Assembly: GCF_000773975.1 (NCBI RefSeq)
Contig: NZ_JRUQ01000039.1
Location: forward strand, 62,001 to 126,000
Source of the DNA: Erwinia typographi
GTDB lineage: Bacteria > Pseudomonadota > Gammaproteobacteria > Enterobacterales > Enterobacteriaceae
Direction: 5' to 3'
DNA length: 64,000 nt
In this document: one piece after another, positions 25,781 through 36,324 of the stretch
Position numbering within the stretch: the stretch's first letter is position 1
Layout of the letters: each line of letters starts with the position of its first letter
The notes under the pieces: model-generated
Databases searched by the model: none
What the model saw: only the letters and a program-made list of their open reading frames with translations
What the model was told of the DNA's origin: nothing
Position numbers and translations under genes: made by a program

Positions 25781-27229
25781 TCAGTGCGTTAGTTCACTGA
25801 TGGCGCCCTGAATGGACTCCGGCGAATGAGGTTCGATCGGTCGATCGGCGAGGAAAGAGGGGGGCGTTAGCGAAAGCAAAAAACCAAAGGTATTGACCCC
25901 GTTGGCGCTATTAACAAAGACCTCTCCCCGGTGCATCAGCGCGATAGCTCGTACGATCGACAAGCCCAGCCCGTGATGCATGTCACTGTGTACCCGTGAA
26001 GAGTCAACCCGGTAAAAGCGCTCGAACAGCCGCGCCAGATGCTCCGGCGCAATCTCTTCACCGCGATTGGTGACGGCTACCCGGGCAAAGCCGTTTTGCT
26101 GCTGTAACTGGATACAGACCGTACTCCCGGCTAAGGCATGGCGGGCACTGTTCTCCAGCAGGTTGGCCAACGCGCGGTGAAACAGGCGTCGATCGACATA
26201 CGCCCGGATCTCGCCAACGACTTCAATAGTCAGACTGTTTTCAATAAACGAAGGCTCGACATATTCCGCGGTTTTCAACGTTTCTTCGCGAAGCGAGACA
26301 TCGCTCAGCTCCGTCGCGTACTGGCCTGCCTGAGCATGTGACAGGAACAGCATGTCGTTGACGATAGAGGTCATGCGTTCCAGTTCTTCCAGATTCGACT
26401 GCAACAGCTCTTCCAGCTCATGCGCGCTACGTTCTCGCGCCAACCCCAGCTGCGTCTGGCCGATCAGGTTGGTTAGCGGGGTGCGCAGCTCATGGGCGAC
26501 ATCGGCGTTGAAACTCTCCAGTTGGCACCACGCCACTTCCTGCCGCGCCAGAACGCCATTAAAGGAGTCGGCCAGGTTATGGAGTTCCGACGGCAGGGCG
26601 GCACTGTCCAGACGCTGGCCGGCATGGCCGGGCACCAGATGGTGCGCCTGCTCACTCAGGCTGACCACCGGGCGCATACCGATGCGCGAAATCAAATAAC
26701 CCAGCAGGGCGGCCAGCGAGACGGCTAGTAGCGAGATCAGCGCCAGTGCATGGGTAAACTCGCGCAGCGTATCCATATAGGGCGTGGAGTCCATCGCCAC
26801 CACATAGCGTATGGATGGGCGATCGCCCAGCGCCGGGAGAGTGGAAATCAGAATATAAAGCGGGTAGTCGCCTTGTGGATTGGGCGTGCTGGCGAAGCCG
26901 TCCGTTAACGTGGCCAGGTTTTTGCTGGTCGGTGGCGGCGTGCCAATGCGATAGCGCGGATCGCGACTGATAACCCAGTGCTTTACCATTCCCCCTTCGC
27001 TGCTGGACATATTGTTGAGCTTTTGTTGTACCATCGGCCAGTCGTGCACGGTGCCTTTACTGGCGATAAACGGCGCGATCAGCGAATGGCGAAAGTGCAG
27101 TTCCTTGTGCATCTGATTTTGCAACGAGGTCAGCAGCGAGCCGCGCATCACCATAGCTAACGCCAGCATTAGCAGGGCCATGGTCACGGCAAACATCAGC
27201 GCCATACGGGTGGAAATGGATATTTTCAT
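25781..27229 (-). CDS. Membrane sensor histidine kinase (CusS/heavy-metal sensor type)
   Basis: 482 residues. A first membrane span at about 8-30, a periplasmic sensor domain to about 160, a second span ([20 protein letters not shown]) and a HAMP domain precede the dimerisation helix with phospho-acceptor His246 ([15 protein letters not shown]). The ATPase domain has the N box ([12 protein letters not shown]) and G box ([14 protein letters not shown]). The overall form is that of CusS/IrlS-type kinases that sense metals or envelope stress. It overlaps the response regulator gene by four bases. Next to the RND pump it most likely controls that pump. Confidence 0.92.
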   Translation of the reverse strand: MKISISTRMALMFAVTMALLMLALAMVMRGSLLTSLQNQMHKELHFRHSLIAPFIASKGTVHDWPMVQQKLNNMSSSEGGMVKHWVISRDPRYRIGTPPPTSKNLATLTDGFASTPNPQGDYPLYILISTLPALGDRPSIRYVVAMDSTPYMDTLREFTHALALISLLAVSLAALLGYLISRIGMRPVVSLSEQAHHLVPGHAGQRLDSAALPSELHNLADSFNGVLARQEVAWCQLESFNADVAHELRTPLTNLIGQTQLGLARERSAHELEELLQSNLEELERMTSIVNDMLFLSHAQAGQYATELSDVSLREETLKTAEYVEPSFIENSLTIEVVGEIRAYVDRRLFHRALANLLENSARHALAGSTVCIQLQQQNGFARVAVTNRGEEIAPEHLARLFERFYRVDSSRVHSDMHHGLGLSIVRAIALMHRGEVFVNSANGVNTFGFLLSLTPPSFLADRPIEPHSPESIQGAISELTH

Positions 27230-27936
27230 TGGGTGCGGAGCCGCAGGGCGTTATCGTCGTGGGCGCGCGCTTCCAGCACGTACCCCATGCCGCGTACCGT
27301 ATGCAGCAATTTTAGCGGGTAGGGCGCATCGATCTTGGCGCGCAGCCTTTTAATCGCCACCTCTACCACGTTGGCATCGCTTTCAAAGTTCATGTCCCAT
27401 ACCTGTTCGGCAATCATCATTTTTGACAGGATCTCTCCCTGATGGCGAGCCAGCAGGCTAAGCAGCGCGAACTCTTTGGCGGTCAGATCGATGCGGTCGC
27501 CGCCCCGGATCACCCTGCGCGCCAGCAGGTCGACGTGCAGATCGTTAATCTGTAGCTGGGTAACGTCAACGCCGTCGCTGCTGCGGCGACGTAGCAGCGC
27601 CTGAATGCGCGCGACCAGTTCGATTAGCGAGAAAGGTTTAGGCAGATAGTCATCCGCGCCGCGCCGCAGCCCTTTAACGCGTTCATCTACCGACCCGCGC
27701 GCCGACAGCATCAGTACCGGCGTCTGCTTACTGGCGCGCAGACCTTCCAGCACCGCATAGCCATCTTTACCCGGCAGCATCACGTCGAGGATCACCGCAT
27801 CGTAGTCCTGCTGTACCGCCAGATGCAGTCCTTCAATACCATCGCTGGCGACGTCAACAGTGTAGCCAAGTTCGCTTAACGCACGGTTAACGTATGACGA
27901 GGTTTTCTCTTCATCCTCAACCAACAGTAATCGCAT
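27226..27936 (-). CDS. OmpR-family response regulator (CusR/CopR-like)
   Basis: 236 residues: receiver domain with Asp51 ([10 protein letters not shown]), acidic pocket ED near 7-8, and a C-terminal winged-helix DNA-binding domain ending in [16 protein letters not shown]. It is the first gene of a two-gene operon with the kinase and is divergent from the RND efflux genes. The gap between the two contains a strong inverted repeat that suits an OmpR/CusR-type dimer site. Confidence 0.93.
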   Translation of the reverse strand: MRLLLVEDEEKTSSYVNRALSELGYTVDVASDGIEGLHLAVQQDYDAVILDVMLPGKDGYAVLEGLRASKQTPVLMLSARGSVDERVKGLRRGADDYLPKPFSLIELVARIQALLRRRSSDGVDVTQLQINDLHVDLLARRVIRGGDRIDLTAKEFALLSLLARHQGEILSKMMIAEQVWDMNFESDANVVEVAIKRLRAKIDAPYPLKLLHTVRGMGYVLEARAHDDNALRLRTQ

Positions 27937-28032
27937 GGCTTCCTCCGTTATTCAGCACCAGTCGTCAATTAATCACGTAATCCGTCGCCGCGCCAGGTAG
28001 TTTATGCCAGTTATCAGGTCGCCAGGCTGACG

Positions 28033-28058
28033 GCTGGCTGACATTTCTGTCAGCCAGC
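28033..28058. promoter_or_regulatory. Inverted repeat between the two-component and RND genes, candidate CusR-type box
   Basis: GCTGGCTGAC (28033-28042), six-base spacer, GTCAGCCAGC (28049-28058): a perfect 10-bp inverted repeat. Its core, TGACA-N4-TGTCA counting spacer ends, resembles the TGACA/TGTCA boxes bound by CusR/CopR/PcoR-type regulators. It lies about 97 bp upstream of the response regulator ATG and 135 bp upstream of the RND adaptor gene. Confidence 0.55.
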
Positions 28059-28192
28059 GCTGCCGTTGCTTATAAAGCACCGTAGCTGACACGAATGTTA
28101 TCTGCCGGTCACGTTGAGGTCAGTTATCCGCTCGTAGAGTAAATCCCATGCCGCTCTCCAGCGCTGTCCAGCATGTAAAAGGAAACCTCTCT

Positions 28193-29404
28193 ATGAACGC
28201 CAAAATCGCCTCTCTTTCCGTCGGCGTGATTGTTATCGCTGTCTCTCTCTCCCTGTGGATGGTGATGGCAGCCCGAAAAGCGCCACCGGCAGCGCCACCC
28301 CCGGCGCCGCGAGTAGGCGTGGTCACCTTGAAAACTCAGCCTGTAACGTTGACCAGCGAGCTGCCGGGGCGCACCAGCGCCTTTCGTAACGCTGAAGTAC
28401 GACCGCAGGTGGGGGGGATTGTGCAAAAAAGGTTGTTTAACGAAGGTGACGAGGTAAAAGCGCAACAGCCGCTGTACCAAATTGATCCGGCGCTCTACCA
28501 GGCGGAGTATAACCGCCGCAGCGCCGCGCTGGTTCGGGCCAATGCGCAGCTGCGCACGGCAACGCTATTAATGCAGCGTTATCGTCCGCTGGTTGAGAGT
28601 CGGGTTATCAGTCGTCAGGCTTATGACGACGCCGTTGCCGCTCAGCAGCAGGCGCAGGCCGATGTTCAGGCTGCCGAGGCTGACCGCGTCACCGCGCGCA
28701 TCAATCTGGTGTATACCCAAGTGCTGTCGCCAATAGACGGTGTGATTGGTCGCTCAGCCGTAACGGAAGGTGCGCTGGTGACGGCGCAGCAGACTGGCGC
28801 GGTGGCGGCGGTACAACAGATTGATCCTATCTATGTGGATATCACACAGTCCAGTGCTCAACTGTTACGGCTGAAAAGCGCGCTGACCAGCGGCGTGTTA
28901 ACGCCGGGAGAGGACCAGCAATCGGCAGCCGTCACCTTAACGCTGGAGGACGGCACGCATTACGCCCACCCTGGAAAACTGCAGTTTTCCGAGATTTCAG
29001 TCGATCGATCCACTGGCTCGGTAGTACTGCGCGCGGTATTTCCAAATCCCCAACGTCTGTTACTGCCGGGTATGTTCGTTCGTGCGCGGCTGATGGACGG
29101 CATGGCGGCAGAAAGTGGCCTGCTGGTGCCGCAGCGCGGCGTAACGCGCAACCCGCGCGGGGAGGCGACAGCTCTGGTGGTGGAGTCTACGGGTAAAGTC
29201 GCGCTGCGTAAGCTGATCACCGAACGCGCGCTGGGCGATCGCTGGCTGGTATCGGCAGGCCTTGCACCAGGCGATCGGGTCATTGTTGAAGGGGGGCAAA
29301 TGGTGCGTCCTGGCTCGCAGGTAACCGCAGTGGAGTGGCAACCTTCCCCGGTCACGGTCAGCGTAAAACCGGAAGGTCAGTCTGAGGAGGCAAGCAATGG
29401 CTAA
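28193..29404 (+). CDS. RND efflux periplasmic adaptor subunit (AcrA/MexA family)
   Basis: 403 residues. A signal-anchor segment (about 7-28; no lipobox cysteine is visible, unlike AcrA) is followed by the split lipoyl domain ([44 protein letters not shown]), a coiled-coil hairpin (about 95-160, rich in Gln and Ala), and beta-barrel and membrane-proximal domains. ATG 28193 is chosen since the upstream in-frame ATG (28148) lacks a ribosome site and would spoil the signal anchor. It overlaps the pump gene by eight bases. Confidence 0.92.
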   Translation: MNAKIASLSVGVIVIAVSLSLWMVMAARKAPPAAPPPAPRVGVVTLKTQPVTLTSELPGRTSAFRNAEVRPQVGGIVQKRLFNEGDEVKAQQPLYQIDPALYQAEYNRRSAALVRANAQLRTATLLMQRYRPLVESRVISRQAYDDAVAAQQQAQADVQAAEADRVTARINLVYTQVLSPIDGVIGRSAVTEGALVTAQQTGAVAAVQQIDPIYVDITQSSAQLLRLKSALTSGVLTPGEDQQSAAVTLTLEDGTHYAHPGKLQFSEISVDRSTGSVVLRAVFPNPQRLLLPGMFVRARLMDGMAAESGLLVPQRGVTRNPRGEATALVVESTGKVALRKLITERALGDRWLVSAGLAPGDRVIVEGGQMVRPGSQVTAVEWQPSPVTVSVKPEGQSEEASNG

Positions 29405-32400
29405 ATTCTTTATCGAACGGCCGGTTTTTGCCTGGGTTCTGGCGATTATCATGATGCTTTGCGGTCTGCTGGCCATTCTTACCCTGCCGGTGGCGCAGTA
29501 TCCGGCCATCGCGCCGCCAACCATCAGTATTCAGGTTACTTATCCGGGGGCATCGGCGAAAACGGTGCAGGACACGGTAGTGCAGGTGATTGAGCAGCAG
29601 ATGAACGGGCTGGACAAGCTGCAATATATTTCCTCCGAGAGCAATTCAGACGGCAGCATGACTATTGCGCTGACCTTTGCGCAGGGCACCAACGCTGATA
29701 CCGCTCAGGTACAGGTGCAGAACAAGCTGGCGCTGGCCCAGCCGCTGTTGCCGCTGGAAGTACAACAGCAGGGTATCCGCGTAACTAAGGCCTCGACCAG
29801 TTTTCTGATGATACTGGCCTTTGTGTCGAATGATGGCAGCATGACCCGCCAGGATTTGGCGGACTACGTTGCCTCCTATGTGCAGGACCCCATCAGCCGC
29901 ACCAGCGGCGTAGGTGACTTTCAGCTGTTTGGATCGCCTTATGCCATGCGTATCTGGCTAAATCCGGCTGCGCTGGTGAACTACAGCCTGACCGCCAGCG
30001 ATATCAGCAATGCCATTCAGGAGCAGAATGTTCAGATATCGTCCGGCCAGCTGGGGGAGCAGCCCGCACTGCCGGGGCAGGAGCTGAACGCCACGGTGAT
30101 TGGCCCCTCGCGTTTGCAGACGCCGGAACAATTCGGCCAGATTCTGCTAAAGGCCAATCCGGACGGCTCGCGAGTCAGGCTGGCGGATGTGGCGCGCATT
30201 GAATTGGGGGCGCAGAACTACTCCACCGATAGCTACTATAACGGTGCTGCGGCGGTGGGATTGGGGGTTCGGCTGGCGACCAACGCCAACGCGGTGGAAA
30301 CGGCAAAAGCGGTGCGCGCCACCCTGGATGAGTTAACGCCGTTCTTCCCACCGGGCATGGAGGTGGTTAATGCCTACGACACCATTCCGTTTATTAGTTT
30401 GTCGATTGAGAACGTGGTGCGAACCCTGGTGGAGGCGATCATTCTGGTCTTTGCCGTAATGTACTTGTTCCTGCAAAACCTGCGTGCCACGCTGATCCCG
30501 ACGCTGGCGGTGCCGGTGGTTCTGCTTGGCACTTTCGGCGTGCTGGCGGTGTTTGGCTACTCGATCAATACCCTGACTATGTTCGGCATGGTTCTGGCGA
30601 TTGGCTTGCTGGTTGATGACGCTATCGTGGTGGTAGAAAACGTTGAACGAATCATGCATGAAGAGGGGTTATCACCCCGGCAGGCTACCCGCAAATCGAT
30701 GGAGCAAATCACCGGGGCGCTGGTGGGGATCGCCATGGTGCTGGCGGCAGTGTTTGTGCCGATGGCGTTTTTTGGTGGATCGACCGGCGTTATCTATCGG
30801 CAATTTTCCATCACCATCGTCTCCTCAATGGCGCTGTCGGTGATTGTCGCGGTAGTGTTTACCCCGGCTCTGTGCGCCACGCTGCTCAAGCCGGTCAATA
30901 CTCAACAGCATACGGAGCGTAAAGGCTTCTTTGGCTGGTTTAACCGACGCGTAGCCTGGGCTAATCAACGTTACGCCGCTTCGGTAATGCGAGGGCTCAG
31001 CCGTCCGCGCAGGCTGATGGCGATCTATCTGGTCATTGCCATCGCTACCGGGTGGCTGTTCACCCGTATTCCGACCTCGTTCCTGCCGCAGGAGGATCAG
31101 GCAATGCTGTTCGCCCAGATTCAGGCGCCAGCGGGCGCGACAGGGGAGCGTACCCGCGACACGCTGCACAGCGCCACTGACTATCTGCTCAGAATGGAAA
31201 AAGACAGCGTGCGCTCGGTGTTTGCCATTTCCGGTTTCAATTTTGGCGGTCGGGGGCAGAATGTCGGCACATTGTTTATCCGGCTACGCGACTGGGATCA
31301 GCGACAAAATCCTGAGCAGAAGGCCGATGCGCTGGCCGTCCGCCTTAATGGCCAGTTCGCCAGGGAATTCCGTGATACCCGCACCATAGTCGTATCGCCG
31401 CCAGCGGTGCGGGAATTGGGTAACGTGTCGGGTTTCAACTTCCAATTAATGGATCGTGGCGGTATCGGTCATGAGCGACTGCTGGACGCGCGTAACCAGT
31501 TTCTGGCTGCGGCGGGGCAGAGCCCGATATTAAACAGGGTGCGATCCAACGGTATTGAGGATGCTCCGCAATACGAATTGCTGATTGACCGTGAGAAGGC
31601 TCGGGCGCTGGGTGTGTCGATTGGCGAAGTCAACCGCACACTCTCTCTGGCCTGGGGCACCGGCTATGTAAATGATTTTATCGATCGTGGTCGGGTGAAA
31701 CGGGTATATATGCAGGGCGATGCTCCCTCACGTATGCTGCCACAGGATTTAGAGCAGTGGTTCGTTCGTAATGATAATGGCGATATGGTGCCGTTCTCGG
31801 CGTTCGCCAGCGCTAAATGGAGCTACGGCGCGCAAAAGCTCAATCGTTATAATGGTGCGCCGTCGTTTAACCTGCAGGGTGAACCTGCGGAAGGATTCAG
31901 CTCAGGCGAGGCGATGGCGGAAATGGAACGCATTGCCGGCACTATGCCGCCCGGCGTAGGGTTTGACTGGACCGGTCTGTCGTTTGAGGAGCGGTTATCC
32001 GGTGCCCAGGCCCCGGCGCTGTATGCTATCTCGCTGATTGTGGTGTTTCTCTGCCTCGCGGCGCTGTATGAGAGCTGGAGTATCCCCAGTGCGGTAATGC
32101 TGGTGGTGCCGCTGGGAGTGGTCGGCGCGGTGACGGCCACTTTGCTGCGCGGGCTGTCTAACGACGTCTATTTTCAGGTAGGACTGTTGACCACCATCGG
32201 GCTGGCAGCGAAAAACGCCATTCTGATCGTTGAGTTCGCCAGAGCGCACTTCGAAGCCGGAGCCAGTCCGGTAGAGGCAGTGGTTCATGCCGCCAGGCAG
32301 CGACTGCGGCCCATTCTGATGACTTCGCTGGCGTTTATTCTCGGCGTGGTACCGTTAGTGGTAGCCAGCGGGGCAGGCTCCGGCAGCCAGAACGCCATTG

Positions 32401-32573
32401 GCACTGGGGTCATTGGCGGTATGCTGACCAGCACTTTCCTGGCGATTTTCTTTGTACCGGCGTTCTTTGTCATCATGCTCCGGCTGTTTCGGGTACGACG
32501 CCTCAGTGAACGGCTGAAAGAGGAAGAAGCCGCAGAAACCAGCGCCACGCCCCAGGAAGGGGCATCATCATGA
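29397..32573 (+). CDS. RND multidrug efflux pump, HAE1 family (AcrB/MexB-like)
   Basis: 1058 residues, the usual HAE1 length. [25 protein letters not shown] is the first span; the proton-relay Asp-Asp pair is in [18 protein letters not shown] of TM4; the C-terminal half repeats the plan ([14 protein letters not shown]). It exports hydrophobic or amphiphilic compounds across both membranes with the adaptor encoded upstream. No outer-membrane channel gene follows, so a TolC protein encoded elsewhere is needed. HAE1 identity argues against a metal pump despite the CusSR-like regulators. Confidence 0.94.
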   Translation: MAKFFIERPVFAWVLAIIMMLCGLLAILTLPVAQYPAIAPPTISIQVTYPGASAKTVQDTVVQVIEQQMNGLDKLQYISSESNSDGSMTIALTFAQGTNADTAQVQVQNKLALAQPLLPLEVQQQGIRVTKASTSFLMILAFVSNDGSMTRQDLADYVASYVQDPISRTSGVGDFQLFGSPYAMRIWLNPAALVNYSLTASDISNAIQEQNVQISSGQLGEQPALPGQELNATVIGPSRLQTPEQFGQILLKANPDGSRVRLADVARIELGAQNYSTDSYYNGAAAVGLGVRLATNANAVETAKAVRATLDELTPFFPPGMEVVNAYDTIPFISLSIENVVRTLVEAIILVFAVMYLFLQNLRATLIPTLAVPVVLLGTFGVLAVFGYSINTLTMFGMVLAIGLLVDDAIVVVENVERIMHEEGLSPRQATRKSMEQITGALVGIAMVLAAVFVPMAFFGGSTGVIYRQFSITIVSSMALSVIVAVVFTPALCATLLKPVNTQQHTERKGFFGWFNRRVAWANQRYAASVMRGLSRPRRLMAIYLVIAIATGWLFTRIPTSFLPQEDQAMLFAQIQAPAGATGERTRDTLHSATDYLLRMEKDSVRSVFAISGFNFGGRGQNVGTLFIRLRDWDQRQNPEQKADALAVRLNGQFAREFRDTRTIVVSPPAVRELGNVSGFNFQLMDRGGIGHERLLDARNQFLAAAGQSPILNRVRSNGIEDAPQYELLIDREKARALGVSIGEVNRTLSLAWGTGYVNDFIDRGRVKRVYMQGDAPSRMLPQDLEQWFVRNDNGDMVPFSAFASAKWSYGAQKLNRYNGAPSFNLQGEPAEGFSSGEAMAEMERIAGTMPPGVGFDWTGLSFEERLSGAQAPALYAISLIVVFLCLAALYESWSIPSAVMLVVPLGVVGAVTATLLRGLSNDVYFQVGLLTTIGLAAKNAILIVEFARAHFEAGASPVEAVVHAARQRLRPILMTSLAFILGVVPLVVASGAGSGSQNAIGTGVIGGMLTSTFLAIFFVPAFFVIMLRLFRVRRLSERLKEEEAAETSATPQEGASS

Positions 32574-32681
32574 AGCCGTTGCTTTCGTCAGGACACTGAG
32601 CGGTAGTGCACTGACGCCGGGTTATTAGCGGGCCAATATTTCCCGTGGCACGCTATCCAACAGTCATTCTCTTATCAAAAT

Positions 32682-32704
32682 ATCCCCCTTGTTGAGGGGG
32701 ATTT
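32682..32704 (+). terminator. Hairpin downstream of the RND pump gene
   Basis: ATCCCCCT (32682-32689), loop TGTTG, AGGGGGAT (32695-32702), then TTA. The stem is perfect but the T tract is short; it sits 108 bp after the pump stop codon. Confidence 0.5.
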
Positions 32705-32850
32705 ATCCTGCCGGACTTCTGGTGCTAAAGGAAGCCGAATTTAAACCCGGGGCATTTCTCTCTTCGATTGTGAGTTTATTAAATACTCCAGCTTCTCTTT
32801 GGAATACCCTTTTTTTACTGAGTGAAACGAGGAGGATTATTTCTGATTGT

Positions 32851-32868
32851 TTTTACCATCTGGTAAAA
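32851..32868. promoter_or_regulatory. Perfect 18-bp palindrome, candidate operator
   Basis: TTTTACCA TC TGGTAAAA, perfectly symmetric apart from the central two bases. The two-base centre makes an RNA hairpin unlikely, so a dimeric protein site is more plausible. ACCA-N2-TGGT cores occur in sites of FadR/PdhR-type GntR regulators. No gene start is within 250 bp, so its target is unclear. Confidence 0.4.
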
Positions 32869-33096
32869 TAAACGCCATGGTGCCTTTTACTGGTGCACCC
32901 TGCACCTTGATGGTTAATTTTTGTCGAAATTGAAGTTAAAAAATATAAGTAATTGGTATACTTAATTGAGATCAATATGTTAGTGACGTACTGACTGCAC
33001 CCGATCGGAACATCCCCGCCTAACCGTTTAATTCCATTGATTATAAACAACTTTATCGTCCGATTTGACAAGATTAAAACTGATTGACAAAAAGTG

Positions 33097-33110
33097 GATT
33101 GTTGACAATC
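33097..33110. promoter_or_regulatory. GntR operator upstream of the first ABC operon
   Basis: GATTGTTGACAATC, one of three close copies in the 33-43 kb region (others 36252-36265 and 43071-43084). It lies 58 bp before the binding-protein gene and includes a TTGACA hexamer. Confidence 0.72.
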
Positions 33111-33167
33111 ATCAATCCTCCGTTTCGGGAAAAATACGCATTACTCCTTTAAAGGTGAGAAAGCGCT

Positions 33168-33974
33168 ATGTTTAAAAAACTGATAACAGTGTTGCTCGGT
33201 GTTTTCGTATTATTACTTGCCGTGAATGTTGCCAATGCCAGGACCTTAGATGAGATTATTAAAAGTGGCGTAATCCGCGTCGGCGTATTACCCAATTCGC
33301 CACCGCAATCGTCGATTGGCGCGACTAATCAGCTGGAAGGTTTTGACGTCGATATTGCTAATAAACTGGCGAGCGAATTAGGGGTGAAAACCGAATTCGT
33401 GATGACCGAAATTGCCCAGCGCGTGCCGTTCCTGGTTGCGGACCGGATCGATATTTGCCTCGGCGGCTTAACCCGTACCGTGGAGCGCGCCAAATCTATT
33501 AGCTATACGGTGCCGCTGCATACTGAATCGATGGGCGTGCTGACCACCAGTAAAGTGGACATCAAAAGCTGGAAAGAGCTGAACGACGAAAAATATACCC
33601 TGGTGCTGATTCGCGGCGTCTGGACCACAGACTTCCTGAAGCAGAATCTCCCGAAGGCGAAAATTCTCTACGTTGACACCATGGCGGATACCATTCGCTC
33701 ACTGGCGCAGGGGCGGGCCGATGCGCTGGTCGAGAACATTGAGTTCTACGTGCCCTTTACCAAAAACTATCCCAACGTGCAGTGGAAAGTGCTGCCGGAA
33801 GCGCTGAACACCGCCTATGACGGTATCGGTCTGGCGCAGAACAATACCGCGCTGCGCGACGTGCTGAATACTGCGCTATACGATGTGCACACCAGCGGCT
33901 TCGTTAATCAGACGTGGGAAAAGTGGTTTAAAGCCCCGATGCTGGTGAAAGTGGTGCCCTCACCGTACTTCTGA
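33168..33974 (+). CDS. Periplasmic amino acid-binding protein of an ABC transporter
   Basis: 268 residues with signal peptide (MFKKLITVLLGVFVLLLAVNVANA, cleavage at about 24) and the SBP_bac_3 fold (GVIRVGVLPNSPPQSSIG, LEGFDVDIANKLASELGVK, DRIDICLGGLTRTVERAKSISYTVP). It is first in a four-gene operon with two permeases and an ATPase. The ligand is unknown; the shared GntR operator ties it to the monooxygenase operon on the opposite strand, so it probably imports the substrate of those enzymes. Confidence 0.9.
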   Translation: MFKKLITVLLGVFVLLLAVNVANARTLDEIIKSGVIRVGVLPNSPPQSSIGATNQLEGFDVDIANKLASELGVKTEFVMTEIAQRVPFLVADRIDICLGGLTRTVERAKSISYTVPLHTESMGVLTTSKVDIKSWKELNDEKYTLVLIRGVWTTDFLKQNLPKAKILYVDTMADTIRSLAQGRADALVENIEFYVPFTKNYPNVQWKVLPEALNTAYDGIGLAQNNTALRDVLNTALYDVHTSGFVNQTWEKWFKAPMLVKVVPSPYF

Positions 33975-34009
33975 TGTCTCAGGACGCAGCCACACAGGAG
34001 TAATCCGCT

Positions 34010-34684
34010 ATGCATTACAGTTTTCAATTTGGCGAGGTGATAAAGCACTGGCCTGAGCTGCTGTCGGGGGCGCTGATCACGCTACTGGTTGCTTTTCTCG
34101 CCTTCTGGATTGGCTGCGTGATTGGGCTGCTCGGCGCGTTAGCCGTGCAGCACGCCCGGCCAGGCGTTCGCCGTATGGTGCGGGGCTACGTGGTGTTTTT
34201 TACCAACACGCCTTCGCTGATTCAGATCTTCGTCCTGTTTTATGGCCTGCCGGATTTTGGCATTGTGCTGTCGCCGATGACGGCAGTGCTTATTGGGCTG
34301 TCGCTCAATGCCGGAGCCTATCTCACCGACATCATGCGCAGCGGGCTGGTATCGGTGAATAAAGCGGAGCTGGAAGCGGCGGAAACGCTCAATATGTCCC
34401 TTATGCAGCGCTTTCGTTTCGTCACGTTGCCGCATCTGGCGAAAACCATCTATCCGCTGCTCTCCAACTTTTTTATCTGGATACTGCTCGGTAGCTCGAT
34501 CGGCGGTCTGTTCGGCGTCAACGAACTGACCGGCGCGGTGATTGAAATCAGCGCCAGTACCTTCCGCAGCATTGAATCGTTCGCCGTTGCCGCCGGACTG
34601 TACGTGGTGCTCACCTTTATCGCCAGCGCCTTTCTTTATGCTATCGGCTACTGGTGTTTCCGTGTACGGGCGAGGTTTATCTGA
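34010..34684 (+). CDS. Amino acid ABC transporter permease
   Basis: 224 residues, HisM/GlnP family, about five spans: LLSGALITLLVAFLAFWIGCVIGLL first, then VFFTNTPSLIQIFVLFYGLPD, and the EAA loop EAAETLNMSLMQRFRFVTLPHLA which meets the ATPase. Its stop overlaps the next permease start by one base (TGATG), pointing to coupled synthesis of a heterodimer. Confidence 0.9.
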   Translation: MHYSFQFGEVIKHWPELLSGALITLLVAFLAFWIGCVIGLLGALAVQHARPGVRRMVRGYVVFFTNTPSLIQIFVLFYGLPDFGIVLSPMTAVLIGLSLNAGAYLTDIMRSGLVSVNKAELEAAETLNMSLMQRFRFVTLPHLAKTIYPLLSNFFIWILLGSSIGGLFGVNELTGAVIEISASTFRSIESFAVAAGLYVVLTFIASAFLYAIGYWCFRVRARFI

Positions 34685-35424
34685 TGCTTACATTGTCGCA
34701 GCAATTAACCAATCTGTTCAGCCAGTTCACGCTGGAGTTTATTCTGGAGGCGGCGCTTAACACGCTGAGCCTGTCAGCCATCGGCTGTTCAGTTGGGCTG
34801 CTGATGGGTTTTTTAATTGCCTGCCTGCGCCAGACGCGCCATCCCCTGTTTCTGCCGCTGCGCGCGGTGGCGATTGTCGCGGTGGAATTACTGCGCCGCA
34901 TTCCGTTTCTGGTCACGCTGTTTCTGATGTTCTTTCTGTTCCAGGGCTTCGGCTACAGTCTGTCGTTTTATGTGATTGCGCTGATCTCAGTGTGTCTGAT
35001 CGCCAGCGCCTATATGGCCGAGATCTTTCGCACCGGCTTCGAGTCGGTGTCACACACTCAGATTGAGGCCGCGCAGACGCTCAATTTCAGCTACCGCCAG
35101 ATTGTGCTTTACGTGATCTTGCCGCAGGCGTGGAAGGTGGTGATCCCGCCCGCGTTCAGCTTTATGGTCTCCTTTATTAAAGACACGGCGCTGGCATCGC
35201 AACTTGGCGTGGTAGAACTGACCTTTTCCGCCAAGATCCTTATCAGCCGTGGGTACTCCGAGTTCCTGATTTATGGCGTGATCCTGCTGATTTACTTTGC
35301 CATGTCATATCCGCTAAGTCTGGTGGGACAGCGGCTGGAACGTCGTCTGGCCTCGCCGGGGACGGCGGCAGCCCGCGTCCCAGCCAGCATGACCAACCCC
35401 CTTTCACCCTTATCGCCGCCCTGA
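34684..35424 (+). CDS. Amino acid ABC transporter permease
   Basis: 246 residues of the same family. FILEAALNTLSLSAIGCSVGLLMGFLIA is the first span; ELLRRIPFLVTLFLMFFLFQGFG and the EAA loop EAAQTLNFSYRQIVLYVILPQAW follow. ATG 34684 is taken because it overlaps the previous stop; the longer frame from 34654 lies within the previous gene. The C-terminal tail (about 25 residues, Pro/Ala-rich) is longer than usual. Confidence 0.9.
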   Translation: MLTLSQQLTNLFSQFTLEFILEAALNTLSLSAIGCSVGLLMGFLIACLRQTRHPLFLPLRAVAIVAVELLRRIPFLVTLFLMFFLFQGFGYSLSFYVIALISVCLIASAYMAEIFRTGFESVSHTQIEAAQTLNFSYRQIVLYVILPQAWKVVIPPAFSFMVSFIKDTALASQLGVVELTFSAKILISRGYSEFLIYGVILLIYFAMSYPLSLVGQRLERRLASPGTAAARVPASMTNPLSPLSPP

Positions 35425-35446
35425 TGGCGTGTACCGGAGTGATGCT

Positions 35447-36184
35447 ATGTCGCAGTTAGAAATTGTTGAACTGAAGTGCTCTTACGGTGAGCATCGGGTG
35501 CTGAACGGCATCAACCTGACCGTGAAGCCTGGTGAAATTGTCAGCCTGATTGGCGGTTCCGGCTCTGGGAAGAGTACGCTGCTGCGGGTAATTATGGGAC
35601 TGACCAGGCCCGAAGGCGGGGCGGTGCGCGTGCAGAACAACGAGGTGGATTACGACTCGATGTCCAGCGTGAGCGAGATCCGTGAGAAGGTTGCTATCGT
35701 GTTTCAGCAGTACAACCTGTTCCAGAATATGAGCGTGCTGGAAAACGTCATGGTGACGCCGGTTAAAGTGCAGAAGCGCGACCGGAAAGTGGTGCTTGAG
35801 GAGGCGATGGCGCTGCTGGATAAGGTCGGTATGCGCCACAAAGCCGAAGCCTACCCGGCCAGTCTGTCCGGGGGCCAGCAGCAGCGGGTCGCTATCAGCC
35901 GCGCGCTGGCGCTGAAACCGCAAATTTTGCTGCTGGACGAGGTGACCTCGGCGCTGGACCCGGAACTGGTAAGCGAAGTGCTGAATACTGTACGTCAGCT
36001 GTCGCGCGAAGGGATCACCATGATTCTGGTCTCCCACGAGATGCGCTTTGTCCGCGAGGTGTCGCACAAAGTGGCGATGATGGATCAGGGCAAAATTATT
36101 GAGTTTGGTACGCCGGAAGAGATTTTCACGGCCCCCAGACATCAGCGTACTCAGGATTTTATGAACCGGATCGCCTGGCATTAA
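35447..36184 (+). CDS. Amino acid ABC transporter ATP-binding protein
   Basis: 245 residues: Walker A GGSGSGKST near 37-45, FQQYNLFQNMSVLENV, signature LSGGQQQR, Walker B ILLLDEVTSALDPE (Val where Pro is usual) and H-loop SHEM. ATG 35447 follows CCGGAGTG; the upstream frame start at 35429 has no site. Last gene of the operon, followed by a terminator hairpin 31 bp later. Confidence 0.92.
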   Translation: MSQLEIVELKCSYGEHRVLNGINLTVKPGEIVSLIGGSGSGKSTLLRVIMGLTRPEGGAVRVQNNEVDYDSMSSVSEIREKVAIVFQQYNLFQNMSVLENVMVTPVKVQKRDRKVVLEEAMALLDKVGMRHKAEAYPASLSGGQQQRVAISRALALKPQILLLDEVTSALDPELVSEVLNTVRQLSREGITMILVSHEMRFVREVSHKVAMMDQGKIIEFGTPEEIFTAPRHQRTQDFMNRIAWH

Positions 36185-36214
36185 TCCGTTGCGTCAGCCT
36201 CACTCCCCTTAAGC

Positions 36215-36242
36215 GACCTGAGCCGGTGCTCAGGTCTTTCTT
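36215..36242 (+). terminator. Terminator of the first ABC operon
   Basis: GACCTGAG (36215-36222), loop CCGGTG, CTCAGGTC (36229-36236), then TTTCTT. The stem is eight perfect pairs. It separates the ABC operon from the GntR gene. Confidence 0.75.
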
Positions 36243-36251
36243 CGTGCCGAA

Positions 36252-36286
36252 GATTGTCGACAATCAGCGACTTCAGCCGCTATGCT
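36252..36286 (+). promoter_or_regulatory. GntR gene promoter with perfect palindromic operator
   Basis: GATTGTCGACAATC (36252-36265) is a perfect 14-bp palindrome. A -35 like TCGACA (36257-36262) inside it and TATGCT (36281-36286) 18 bp later form a promoter 39 bp before the GntR start codon. An operator over the -35 fits self-repression. Confidence 0.72.
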
Positions 36287-36324
36287 ATTTTTTTGTTTCC
36301 TTAACTCAGGGATGTCTTACCGTC

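Larger units (their letters stand above)
32574..33167. other. 594-bp intergenic region between RND pump and ABC operon
   Basis: No convincing gene. It holds a hairpin terminator candidate (32682-32704), an 18-bp palindrome (32851-32868), AT-rich sequence from 32750 onwards, and the promoter/operator zone of the following ABC operon with three TTGACA hexamers (33065, 33084, 33102) and the GntR operator at 33097-33110. A 60-codon open frame at 32689-32871 has no ribosome site. Confidence 0.6.

Noticed and set aside
25781-27936. Assignment of the two-component system as cusS/cusR
   Set aside because: The family resemblance is clear but the neighbouring pump is HAE1-type, and no cusCFBA genes are present, so no gene symbols were given.
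32689-32871. 60-codon open frame in the gap after the RND pump
   Set aside because: No ribosome site, begins inside a terminator hairpin, and its end lies in the 32851 palindrome; no domain visible.
33065-33107. Three evenly spaced TTGACA hexamers as stacked promoters
   Set aside because: No convincing -10 at 16-18 bp from any of them; the third is part of the GntR operator. Noted as context only.
35456-36181. 241-codon minus-strand open frame
   Set aside because: Antisense shadow of the ATPase gene at 35447-36184.
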